Source of the DNA: Gemmatimonadota bacterium | GTDB taxonomy: Bacteria; Gemmatimonadota; Gemmatimonadetes; Gemmatimonadales; GWC2-71-9 | Direction of reading: 5' to 3' | DNA length: 6,765 nucleotides | NCBI GenBank assembly: GCA_024640185.1 | Contig: JAHEFN010000133.1 | Coordinates: 1-6,765 of the forward strand | In this document: piece by piece, positions 1 through 5,622 of the stretch | Layout: the number at the start of each line of letters is the position of its first letter | Position numbering within the stretch: position 1 is the stretch's first letter | The notes under the pieces: model-generated | What the model was told of the DNA's origin: nothing | The model's database searches: none | What the model saw: only the letters and a program-made list of their open reading frames with translations | Position numbers and translations under genes: made by a program

Positions 1-2
1 TC

Positions 3-1466
3 AACACCCTCGCGGAATTCATCGCGGCGATCGAGAAGATCGGCGAATTGGTGCGGATCAGTCGGCCGATTGACACCCACCTCGAGATCGCCGAGATCGC
101 CGATCGTGCCATGAAGATGCCTGACGGCGGGCCCGCCCTGCTCTTCGAACAGCCCGTCCTGGCAAGTGGCGAGCGCTCGACAATCCCGGTGGCGATCAAC
201 CTCTTCGGCTCCCGGAAGCGGATGGAGCTGGCCCTGGGGGTCGACCGACTCGACCAGATTGGCGACCGGATCACGGAGCTGCTGGAGCCGAAGGTCCCCA
301 AGGGGTTCCTCGGCAAGCTGGCGATGCTCCCCAAGCTGGCCGAGGTGGCCAAGTATCCCCCCAAGACCCGCTCGGGTCGCCCGCCGTGTCAGGCCGTGAT
401 CCAGCGCGACGACGAGGTCGATCTCGACACGATTCCCTTCTTGCAGACCTGGCCCGGCGACGGCGGTCGCTACCTGACCCTGCCGATGGTGATCACCGAG
501 GACCCGGGGCGGGGTACCAGGAACGTGGGGATGTACCGGGTCCAGGTGCTCGGCAGGAACGAGCTGGCGATGCACTGGCAGCGTCACAAGACCGGGGCCG
601 CCCACTGGCGCGAGATGGCCGAGCGGGGCGAACGGATGCCCGTGGTGATCGCCCTCGGTGGCGATCCCGCGGCGATCTACTCCGGCTCCGCCCCCCTGCC
701 GCCGGGGATCGACGAGTTCCTCTTCGCCGGCTTCCTGCGCAAGGAACCGGTCGAGCTGGCTCGCGCGGTCACCTGTGACCTCGAGGTGCCGTCCGAGGCG
801 GAGATCGTCATCGAGGGCTACATCGACCCGGCCGAGGAGCTGGTGATGGAGGGGCCGTTCGGAGACCACACCGGCTTCTACTCGCTCGCCGATCTCTATC
901 CGAAGGTCCATGTCACGGCGGTCACCCGAAAGGCAGATCCCATCTATCCGGCGACCCTCGTCGGCCGGCCGCCGATGGAGGATTACTGGCTCGGGCATGC
1001 CACCGAGCGGATCTTCCTGCCGCTGCTCAAGCTGACGGTGCCGGAAATCGTCGACTACCACATGCCCGCCGCGGGGATCTTCCACAACCTGGTCTTCGTC
1101 TCGATCGACAAGCAGTACCCCGGGCAGGCGTACAAGGTGATGCACGCGCTCTGGGGTCAGGGGCTGATGTCGCTGTCGAAGGTGCTGGTCATCGTCGACA
1201 AGGACGTGAACGTCCAGGATCCCGATGAGGTGTGGTGGATCGCGCTCAACAACATCGATCCGAAGCGCGACACCGAATTTGCCCGTGGGCCGGCCGACGT
1301 GCTCGATCACGCGTCGGCGCATTTCACCTTCGGCAGCAAGATGGGGATCGATGCGACGCGGAAGTGGCCCGAAGAGGGGTTCGACCGCGAGTGGCCCGAT
1401 CGGATCGAGATGGACGAGGCCACCAAGGCTCGGGTCGATGCGATGTGGGGGGAGCTCGGCATTTGA
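3..1466 (+). CDS. UbiD-family prenylated-FMN decarboxylase, probably MqnL (5' partial)
   Basis: Probable decarboxylase of the late menaquinone pathway, removing the ring carboxylate after prenylation and using prenylated FMN and a divalent metal. The frame is open from base 3, and LAEFIAAIEKIGELVRI is already the family N-terminus, so the true start lies just left of the window. The TTG at 48 is therefore internal. Visible length is 487 residues, near the usual 480-500. Numbering from base 3, NVGMYR (N174, R179) matches the metal Asn and catalytic Arg of UbiD/Fdc enzymes. EGPFGDHTGFYS (E283, D288) matches the acidic catalytic pair. The C-terminal SKMGIDATRKW segment is also typical. A UbiA-type prenyltransferase follows, with ubiX further on, which favours the futalosine-pathway MqnL role over ubiquinone UbiD or an unrelated aromatic-acid decarboxylase. 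The family is certain; the substrate is inferred from neighbours. Confidence 0.93.
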   Translation, partial: NTLAEFIAAIEKIGELVRISRPIDTHLEIAEIADRAMKMPDGGPALLFEQPVLASGERSTIPVAINLFGSRKRMELALGVDRLDQIGDRITELLEPKVPKGFLGKLAMLPKLAEVAKYPPKTRSGRPPCQAVIQRDDEVDLDTIPFLQTWPGDGGRYLTLPMVITEDPGRGTRNVGMYRVQVLGRNELAMHWQRHKTGAAHWREMAERGERMPVVIALGGDPAAIYSGSAPLPPGIDEFLFAGFLRKEPVELARAVTCDLEVPSEAEIVIEGYIDPAEELVMEGPFGDHTGFYSLADLYPKVHVTAVTRKADPIYPATLVGRPPMEDYWLGHATERIFLPLLKLTVPEIVDYHMPAAGIFHNLVFVSIDKQYPGQAYKVMHALWGQGLMSLSKVLVIVDKDVNVQDPDEVWWIALNNIDPKRDTEFARGPADVLDHASAHFTFGSKMGIDATRKWPEEGFDREWPDRIEMDEATKARVDAMWGELGI

Positions 1467-1499
1467 CGAGAGACGCGAGACGAGAGACGCGAGGCGAGG
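1465..1499. repeat. 7-nt-periodic purine-rich tandem repeat at ubiD/ubiA junction
   Basis: GACGAGAGACGCGA occurs twice perfectly at 1465-1478 and 1479-1492, followed by a degenerate GGCGAGG. The 14-mer is itself two related heptamers (CGAGAGA, CGCGAGA). The repeat begins on the last two bases of the ubiD stop codon. The same 7-nt period and purine-rich top strand recur at 2383-2431 and 6722-6755. Confidence 0.8.
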
Positions 1500-1525
1500 G
1501 GCAGACGATCAGCGGCTCCTCGACC

Positions 1526-2380
1526 ATGGTGGCGTGGTTCAATTTCGTGAAACTGCCCCACACCCTCTTTGCCCTCCCCTTCGCGCTCCTCGGCGTGCTG
1601 GCGGCCTCGATGGTCGCACCGCTCACCTGGCCCATCGTCGGCTGGGTGGTGCTCGCCTTCACCGCGGCCCGATTCGCGGCGATGGGATTCAATCGCATCG
1701 CTGACCGGGGCTACGACGCCGCCAACCCCCGCACCCGGGCCCGAGAGATCCCCGCTGGCCGGATCGGGGTGTCGCAGGCCGCCGTGGCGGTCGCGCTGGC
1801 CGGCCTCGTCTTCGTGGCGGCGGCATGGCGGCTCAACCCACTCTGCTTCGCCCTCTCGCCGGTGGCCCTCACCTGGATCCTGGGCTACTCCTATGCCAAG
1901 CGGTTCACCTCGTGGCCGCATCTCTGGTTGGGCTTCTCGCTGGCGATGGCTCCGGTGGGTGGCTGGCTCGCCGTGACCGGGAGCTGGAGTGAGCCGTGGT
2001 GGCTGCTGCTGGTGATCACCGTCGGGGTGCTCACCTGGGTGGCCGGCTTCGACATCTTCTATGCGCTGCCCGATGAGGGGTTTGATCGCGACGCCGGATT
2101 GCGGAGCGCGGTGGTGCGGTTGGGGCAGGCACGGGCGATCCTCCTGGCCAAGCTGCTCCACGGCGTGACCATTCCCGCCCTGGCGCTCTTCGGGTGGGTG
2201 GCCGGTTTCGGGGTCTGGTACTTCGTCGGGATCGGCATGGCCGCCGGCATTCTCGCCTACGAACACCGCTTGGTGCGCCCCGGCGATCTCTCCCGACTCG
2301 ACGCCGCGTTCTTCACCATGAACGGGGTGATGAGCGTGACGGTGTTCGCCTTTGCCGTGGTTGATCGGGTCGTGGGGTAG
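1526..2380 (+). CDS. UbiA-family polyprenyltransferase, probably MqnP
   Basis: Integral-membrane enzyme that joins a polyprenyl chain to an aromatic acid, probably 1,4-dihydroxy-6-naphthoate. It has 284 residues and opens with FVKLPHTLFALPFALLG, the usual UbiA-family beginning. The first Asp-rich motif is N56-R-I-A-D60-R-G-Y-D64 (NxxxDxxxD). The second is Y179-A-L-P-D183-E-G-F-D187 (YxxxDxxxD). Both bind Mg-diphosphate in the family. Several long hydrophobic segments lie between and after them. The ATG at 1526 is chosen because the family N-terminus starts there, although no convincing ribosome-binding site precedes it. A TTG at 1463 is in frame, overlaps the ubiD stop and has GGGGGGAG about 8 bases upstream, but using it would translate the repeat tract. 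The gene follows ubiD and precedes ubiX, as expected for late menaquinone genes. 4-Hydroxybenzoate prenylation is the alternative role. Confidence 0.92.
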   Translation: MVAWFNFVKLPHTLFALPFALLGVLAASMVAPLTWPIVGWVVLAFTAARFAAMGFNRIADRGYDAANPRTRAREIPAGRIGVSQAAVAVALAGLVFVAAAWRLNPLCFALSPVALTWILGYSYAKRFTSWPHLWLGFSLAMAPVGGWLAVTGSWSEPWWLLLVITVGVLTWVAGFDIFYALPDEGFDRDAGLRSAVVRLGQARAILLAKLLHGVTIPALALFGWVAGFGVWYFVGIGMAAGILAYEHRLVRPGDLSRLDAAFFTMNGVMSVTVFAFAVVDRVVG

Positions 2381-2382
2381 AC

Positions 2383-2431
2383 GGAGACCGGAGACCAGAG
2401 ACCAGAGACCGGAGACCGGAGAACGGAGAAC
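2383..2431. repeat. Heptanucleotide tandem repeat, seven units
   Basis: Seven consecutive 7-nt units: GGAGACC, GGAGACC, AGAGACC, AGAGACC, GGAGACC, GGAGAAC, GGAGAAC. The tract begins two bases after the ubiA stop and fills the first third of the 160-bp gap before ubiX. The GGAGAAC unit recurs at 6749-6755. A 7-nt period cannot encode a repeated peptide in one frame, so this is non-coding. Confidence 0.9.
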
Positions 2432-2494
2432 GGACGTGGCGAGTCCAATCTCCGGGGACCGAGCTGGTTCCGCTCTGCGTCCCGCGCTGCTTCC

Positions 2495-2514
2495 AAGGGT
2501 GAGAGTGCACCTTT
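2495..2514. other. Small hairpin upstream of ubiX
   Basis: AAGGGTG (2495-2501) can pair with CACCTTT (2508-2514) around a 6-nt loop, giving seven pairs of which one is G-T. It has no T-tract, so a terminator is not supported. It lies 15 bases before the -10-like box of ubiX and could be an operator or chance. The rest of 2432-2528 shows nothing I recognise. Confidence 0.25.
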
Positions 2515-2528
2515 CAACGCCCCAGCCT

Positions 2529-2534
2529 TAGACT
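2529..2534 (+). promoter_or_regulatory. -10-like box for leaderless ubiX transcript
   Basis: TAGACT fits TANNNT and ends 6 bases before the ubiX ATG, so transcription would begin at or next to the start codon. No Shine-Dalgarno sequence lies between (TCCCCC). The -35 region (TGCACC, 17 bases upstream) is a weak match. The nuclease gene on the other strand has the same box-to-start distance. Confidence 0.45.
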
Positions 2535-2540
2535 TCCCCC

Positions 2541-3125
2541 ATGTCCGACCTCCCCATCGTCCTCGCGATCACCGGCGCCTCTGGTGCGCCCTATGCCGTA
2601 CGGCTCCTCGACGTGCTGGCCCGTGCCCATGTGCCGGTCGAGCTGATCGTCTCTTCGCATGGCTGGCGGTTGCTCGAGACCGAGGCCGACGTCGCCGATG
2701 AGGCGGCGCTCAAGGTGGCCACCGGCGGCGACTGGTCATCGGTGACGGTCTATCCCGACACCGATCGTGGCGCCAAGCCGGCCTCGGGATCCCATCGCAC
2801 GGCGGGAATGGTGATTTGTCCGTGCAGCATGGGTACCGTCTCCGCCGTGGCGCAGGGGAGTTCACGCTCGCTGGTCGAGCGCGCGGCTGATGTCGCCCTC
2901 AAGGAGCGGCGGAAGCTGGTGCTGGTGCCGCGGGAGACACCGTTGTCATTGATTCACCTCCGCAACCTCACCGCGGTGACCGAGGCCGGTGCGGTGGTGA
3001 TCCCGGCGGCTCCCGGGTTCTATCACCGTCCCACCAAGATTGCGGACCTGGTCGACTTCGTCGTCCAGCGGATCGTCGATCAGTTCGACCTCGACCTCCA
3101 ACTCGCTCCGCGGTGGGGCGGCTGA
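2541..3125 (+). CDS. ubiX: UbiX-family flavin prenyltransferase (MqnM/UbiX)
   Basis: Makes prenylated FMN from reduced FMN and dimethylallyl phosphate. This cofactor is needed by the UbiD-family enzyme in the same window. It is a cytosolic Rossmann-like flavoprotein that assembles as a dodecamer in known members. The 194-residue length is typical. The ITGASGAPYA segment near the N-terminus is the FMN-binding loop (S14). CPCSMGTVSAVAQG (93-106), RAADVALKERRKLVLVPRE (K121, R131, E132) and PGFYHRP (Y161) are family signatures. K121, R131, E132, Y161 and R177 sit at a constant offset of 8 from the catalytic or phosphate-binding residues I recall for Pseudomonas UbiX. ATG 2541 is the natural start and gives the full fold. 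There is no Shine-Dalgarno sequence, and a -10-like box 6 bases upstream suggests a leaderless message. The phosphoesterase follows after one base. Confidence 0.95.
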   Translation: MSDLPIVLAITGASGAPYAVRLLDVLARAHVPVELIVSSHGWRLLETEADVADEAALKVATGGDWSSVTVYPDTDRGAKPASGSHRTAGMVICPCSMGTVSAVAQGSSRSLVERAADVALKERRKLVLVPRETPLSLIHLRNLTAVTEAGAVVIPAAPGFYHRPTKIADLVDFVVQRIVDQFDLDLQLAPRWGG

Positions 3126-3126
3126 G

Positions 3127-3621
3127 ATGCGTCTCGGGGTGATTGCCGACACCCACGGCTTGCTCCGACCTGAGGTGTTCGAGGTCTTCGCCGAGGTCGA
3201 TCACATTCTCCATGCCGGTGACCTCGGCCCGCTCGATCTGCTCACCGAGCTCGAGGCGCTGGCGCCGGTCACCGCGGTCTTCGGCAACACCGATGGCATG
3301 GACGTCCGGGCTCGGCTGCCGCGGGTGGCCGAGGTACGGCTGGACGGCTTTGACATCGTGGTCACTCATGGCGACCAATTCGGGCGCGGGGTGCCCAACG
3401 AGGAGTTCCAGGCCGCCTACCCGAGGGCCGACATCCTGATCCATGGTCACACCCATCTCCCCAAGCTCGAGTTGGTGGATGTCGTGGTGACCGTGATGAA
3501 TCCCGGTGGAGCCGGCGCCCGCCGGTTCGACATCCCCGCCTCGGTGGGGATCCTGGAGCTCGAGGCCGGCATCCCGCCACGGGGGCGGTTGGTGCCGCTC
3601 ACGGGGGCGGACGAGGACTGA
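3127..3621 (+). CDS. YfcE/MJ0936-like metallophosphoesterase
   Basis: Small calcineurin-like metal-dependent phosphodiesterase or phosphatase of 164 residues, the compact single-domain length of the YfcE group. The metal ligand set is complete: D8 and H10 (ADTHG), D32 (HAGDLG), N54 (GNTD), H81 (THGD), and H106 and H108 (HGHTH). NPGGAG (125-130) stands where many members have NPGS. No signal peptide or membrane segment is visible, so it should be cytosolic. The ATG begins one base after the ubiX stop (TGAGATG), and GGTGGGGCGG before it may serve as the ribosome-binding site, so translational coupling to ubiX is likely. The natural substrate of this family is usually unknown. Context hints at phosphate chemistry linked to prenylated FMN or quinone synthesis, but that is inference. 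Confidence 0.9.
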   Translation: MRLGVIADTHGLLRPEVFEVFAEVDHILHAGDLGPLDLLTELEALAPVTAVFGNTDGMDVRARLPRVAEVRLDGFDIVVTHGDQFGRGVPNEEFQAAYPRADILIHGHTHLPKLELVDVVVTVMNPGGAGARRFDIPASVGILELEAGIPPRGRLVPLTGADED

Positions 3622-3629
3622 GGGTGTGG

Positions 3630-3652
3630 TGCCTCGCCCACAACCTGAGGCA
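3630..3652. other. Inverted repeat after the phosphoesterase gene
   Basis: TGCCTC (3630-3635) is the exact reverse complement of GAGGCA (3647-3652), with an 11-nt loop. A competing stem, TGTGG (3625-3629) with CCACA (3638-3642), overlaps it. There is no T-tract, so it is at best a weak terminator for the left operon. A second small inverted repeat, TTCGG/CCGAA, lies at 3707-3721. I see nothing else certain in 3653-3770. Confidence 0.3.
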
Positions 3653-3769
3653 AACGTCCCACAGTTGACCGGTGCAGATAGCCGGGGCGGCGATCACGCA
3701 ACTGGTTTCGGCTCAACCGAATGACGGACATTTGACGCTGGGGCTACGCGTGGGAGCGGTTCGTGCGAC

Positions 3770-3785
3770 AGGTCACTCTGTTGCA
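3770..3785 (+). promoter_or_regulatory. Possible sigma54 (-24/-12) promoter for the PEP-CTERM gene
   Basis: AGGTCACTCTGTTGCA contains GG at 3771-3772 and GC at 3783-3784, exactly ten bases apart. The -12 half TTGCA fits the RpoN consensus fully. The -24 half keeps the GG but not the following CAC. A start about 12 bases downstream would leave a leader of roughly 23 bases before the ATG at 3819. PEP-CTERM genes are controlled by PrsK/PrsR with sigma54 in some bacteria. GG-N10-GC is common by chance in GC-rich DNA, so this is tentative. Confidence 0.3.
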
Positions 3786-3818
3786 GGCCGCCTTTCTCCT
3801 CACACCCGAGAGCATCCC

Positions 3819-4484
3819 ATGCGTCATCCAGTGTTGGTTGCAGTGCTCGCTGTTGTTCTCCTTGCCCCGACGGCTTCGGCACAGGGCACCTTTGGGCCCC
3901 TTCCGGAGGCCACCTTTGGGGGCTCAGGCATCCCCAACGATGCCGTGATGGTGTCTTCGTTTGGCGATGTGACCCTCGGTATCACGGCCACCCCGCGATA
4001 CGCCAGCCCGGCCCTGACCAATGACGGCGCCGGGACTTTCTTTGCTGGCGTGGGCGAAAGCGATCCCGGGCTATCACTCTGGAATTGGAGTTTCTACTTC
4101 GGTGGGACCGGCCTGTCTGGCTACAATTTCCAGATCGTCTACGATCTAGACCCGGCGGCCGCCAACGCCGGACTGGGCACCATCACATTCCCAGGAAGTG
4201 GTGTCGTCCAGAACTCGTGGAATTCTGGATTCGGATTCCTCGCCGGGCCGGCAAGCCCAGGGTTCGCTCCCCCGACCTACACCACGTTCGATCCGTACGC
4301 TGCAGGGACCTACACTTTCGCCCTCCGGCAGTACGATCAGAATAGGCAACTGGTCAATTGGGTCGGCATGGAAGTCGTGGTTGGCACTCCCAACGAGACC
4401 GTCCCCGAACCCGCCACCATGACCCTCATGGCCACCGGACTGGTGGGGATGGCAGCCGCACGGCGCCGGCGCAGAAAGACCTGA
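3819..4484 (+). CDS. Secreted PEP-CTERM sorting-domain protein
   Basis: Exported protein of 221 residues bearing an exosortase sorting signal, so it is probably delivered to the cell surface or extracellular matrix. The N-terminus is a Sec signal peptide with likely cleavage after ASA (21|22). The C-terminus has the three PEP-CTERM parts: VPEP (195-198), a hydrophobic stretch (TLMATGLVGMAAA) and a basic tail (RRRRRK). The body is rich in Gly, Thr, Ser, Asn and aromatic residues. It has no cysteine, and its only lysine is in the tail, which is typical of this class. No known domain is recognised in residues 22-194. ATG 3819 is chosen because it starts the signal peptide and GAGAG lies 6 bases upstream. 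A longer in-frame GTG at 3672 would bury the signal peptide. Base composition looks less GC-rich than its neighbours. No exosortase gene is in the window. Confidence 0.88.
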   Translation: MRHPVLVAVLAVVLLAPTASAQGTFGPLPEATFGGSGIPNDAVMVSSFGDVTLGITATPRYASPALTNDGAGTFFAGVGESDPGLSLWNWSFYFGGTGLSGYNFQIVYDLDPAAANAGLGTITFPGSGVVQNSWNSGFGFLAGPASPGFAPPTYTTFDPYAAGTYTFALRQYDQNRQLVNWVGMEVVVGTPNETVPEPATMTLMATGLVGMAAARRRRRKT

Positions 4485-4514
4485 TCGCCACCCACACCCG
4501 GTAACCAGGCATGA

Positions 4515-4545
4515 CGAAGGGGCGCCCGATTCGGGCGCCCCTTCG
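4515..4545. terminator. Perfect 14-bp hairpin between convergent genes
   Basis: CGAAGGGGCGCCCG (4515-4528) pairs perfectly with CGGGCGCCCCTTCG (4532-4545) around an ATT loop. It lies 30 bases after the PEP-CTERM stop and 27 bases past the stop of the minus-strand gene ending at 4573, so it can serve both directions. It lacks a clear T-tract on either strand. A second small hairpin, GGGTGA-CCT-TCACCC (4564-4578), covers the minus-strand stop codon. Confidence 0.8.
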
Positions 4546-4572
4546 CAATGGTACTCAAGCCTTGGGTGACCT

Positions 4573-5040
4573 TCACCCCTCCGGATCAGGTGCCGGCGTC
4601 TGGCTCTTTGGATTGGCGTTGAACTCCGTGATCTGGCCCGCGTCGTTGAAGACCCAGCGGAAGACCACCGACTCGGCGGTGAACTCGCTGAAGTCGGCCT
4701 CCCACCAGAACTCTGCCGCTGCCCCACGGTGCACGACCTTCTCCTCGAGGACCTCGAGAACCATCCCGCCGACCTCCGCAACCTGGTCCATCAGGCGGCG
4801 TAGGCCGTCGGCACCGCCCATCTCGGTGGATTGGGCTGGCGTCATCATCTCGGCGAGCGAGTCGGCCTGACCCTCCCAAAAAAATCGGGAGGCCTGCTTG
4901 CCGAGTGCCATGTACTTGGCCGACTCCTCGGCCGTGAATGGCTTGGCAACAACGGCCGGGGCCACCTCGGTGACCTGTGCAGCGACGGGCATCGCCGCAC
5001 CGACCATCGCCGTCAGGAGGAGTGTCGAAAGTGAACGCAC
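4573..5040 (-). CDS. Secreted NTF2-like-fold protein, paralog 2
   Basis: Predicted exported protein of 155 residues, function unknown. A signal peptide ends near MPVAAQ (about 17-22). The mature part opens with FTAEESAKYMALGK (35-48), followed by GQADSLAEMMTP, FWWEADFSEFT (111-121) and a closing VFRWVFNDAGQITEF. This closing strand resembles the last strands of SnoaL/NTF2-like domains, where such proteins bind small molecules or act as accessory domains. The fold is inferred from pattern only. It is about half identical to the preceding gene over the mature region, so the two arose by tandem duplication. GTG 5040 is chosen because GGAGG ends 7 bases upstream. Another GTG at 5046 overlaps the upstream stop as GTGA but abuts the ribosome-binding site. 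The coding frame ends in DPEG, as does its paralog. Confidence 0.85.
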   Translation of the reverse strand: MRSLSTLLLTAMVGAAMPVAAQVTEVAPAVVAKPFTAEESAKYMALGKQASRFFWEGQADSLAEMMTPAQSTEMGGADGLRRLMDQVAEVGGMVLEVLEEKVVHRGAAAEFWWEADFSEFTAESVVFRWVFNDAGQITEFNANPKSQTPAPDPEG

Positions 5041-5042
5041 GG

Positions 5043-5510
5043 TCACCCCTCCGGGTCGGCGCGAGAAGCGCTCTTCGGGCCCACGCCAGCTCCCCGGATC
5101 ATGTCGTTCTCGTCGAAGATGTACCGGAAGACCAGCGGCTCCATGGTGAACTCGCTGAAGTTGGCCTCCCACCAGAACTGCGGATTCCCCTGCCGGCGGG
5201 TCATCTTCTGGTCCACGACCTCGAGGACCATGCCGGCTCGCTCGCCGATCTGGTCCATCATCTGGCGGATCCCGTCGATTCCCCCAACGCTTTCCTGGGT
5301 CTCGGGGCGCATCATCGCGAAGAGCGAATCGGCCTGACCATCAAAGAAGTAGCCGACGGCGCGCTTGCCGAGCTCCAGGTAGTGGGCCGACTCCTCTGCC
5401 GTGAACGGCGCGGCGGGGGCCACTGGCTCCGGGGTGTCCTGAGCTTGGACGGCCATCGGGGTGGCGAGCAGGAGCGCTGCGGCGAGGGAAGGGATCAAGC
5501 GACGGTTCAT
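5043..5510 (-). CDS. Secreted NTF2-like-fold protein, paralog 1
   Basis: Exported protein of 155 residues, the same length as its downstream paralog, function unknown. The signal peptide (MNRRLIPSLAAALLLATPMA) ends near VQAQD (about residue 24). A short Pro/Ala linker leads to FTAEESAHYLELGKRA (36-51), GQADSLFAMMRPE, GMVLEVVDQK, FWWEANFSEFT (112-122) and VFRYIFDENDMI. The conserved aromatic and acidic blocks match the paralog, while the linker, the 68-78 segment and the last 20 residues vary. No catalytic triad, lipobox cysteine or membrane anchor is visible. ATG 5510 has a good ribosome-binding site, AGAGGA, 7 bases upstream. Its 3' end supplies the GGAGG that serves the next gene, which begins two bases after its stop. 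The promoter region is at 5547-5591. Confidence 0.86.
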   Translation of the reverse strand: MNRRLIPSLAAALLLATPMAVQAQDTPEPVAPAAPFTAEESAHYLELGKRAVGYFFDGQADSLFAMMRPETQESVGGIDGIRQMMDQIGERAGMVLEVVDQKMTRRQGNPQFWWEANFSEFTMEPLVFRYIFDENDMIRGAGVGPKSASRADPEG

Positions 5511-5546
5511 GGCGGTGTCCTCTGGTGGTTGGGTTCATCCGGACAG

Positions 5547-5591
5547 ACGTTTCAATACGTCGCATAGTTTCATGTTGCAACTGTGAAACGT
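5547..5591 (-). promoter_or_regulatory. Promoter with operator-like GTTTCA half-sites for the paralog operon
   Basis: Read on the minus strand, TTGCAA (5580-5575) and TATTGA (5557-5552) are separated by 17 bases, a weak sigma70-like pair. GTTTCA occurs on the + strand at 5549-5554 and 5567-5572, and its reverse complement TGAAAC at 5584-5589. The outer copies extend to an 8-bp inverted repeat, ACGTTTCA/TGAAACGT. The half-sites overlap the -10, lie within the spacer and flank the -35, as repressor sites often do. An 8-bp palindrome GTTGCAAC sits at 5574-5581. I see nothing clear in 5592-5622. Confidence 0.4.
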
Positions 5592-5622
5592 TCCGTTCCA
5601 CTCCCAGGACGGGGCGGATGGC

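Noticed and set aside
48..50. TTG as the start of the UbiD-like gene
   Set aside because: The frame continues to the window edge with the conserved family N-terminus, so the gene is cut by the window.
1307..2266. Long minus-strand open frame opposite the UbiA-like gene
   Set aside because: It is Gly/Pro/His/Arg-rich with no family pattern and is the usual high-GC shadow of the membrane protein gene on the other strand.
2383..2431. CRISPR array
   Set aside because: Units are 7 bases and contiguous with no spacers, so this is a simple tandem repeat.
2495..2514. T-box or other riboswitch before ubiX
   Set aside because: Only a small hairpin is present, with no specifier stem, antiterminator or terminator, and the gene appears leaderless.
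3672..3818. N-terminal extension of the PEP-CTERM protein from an upstream GTG
   Set aside because: It would place about 49 unrelated residues before a clear signal peptide, and the region holds the likely promoter.
4146..4781. Minus-strand open frame across the PEP-CTERM gene and the terminator
   Set aside because: It runs through a 14-bp hairpin and two genes in other frames, is Ser/Arg-rich and shows no motif.
4977..5567. Plus-strand open frame of 196 codons opposite the paralog pair
   Set aside because: It mirrors paralog 1, crosses its promoter and ribosome-binding site, and has no recognisable domain.
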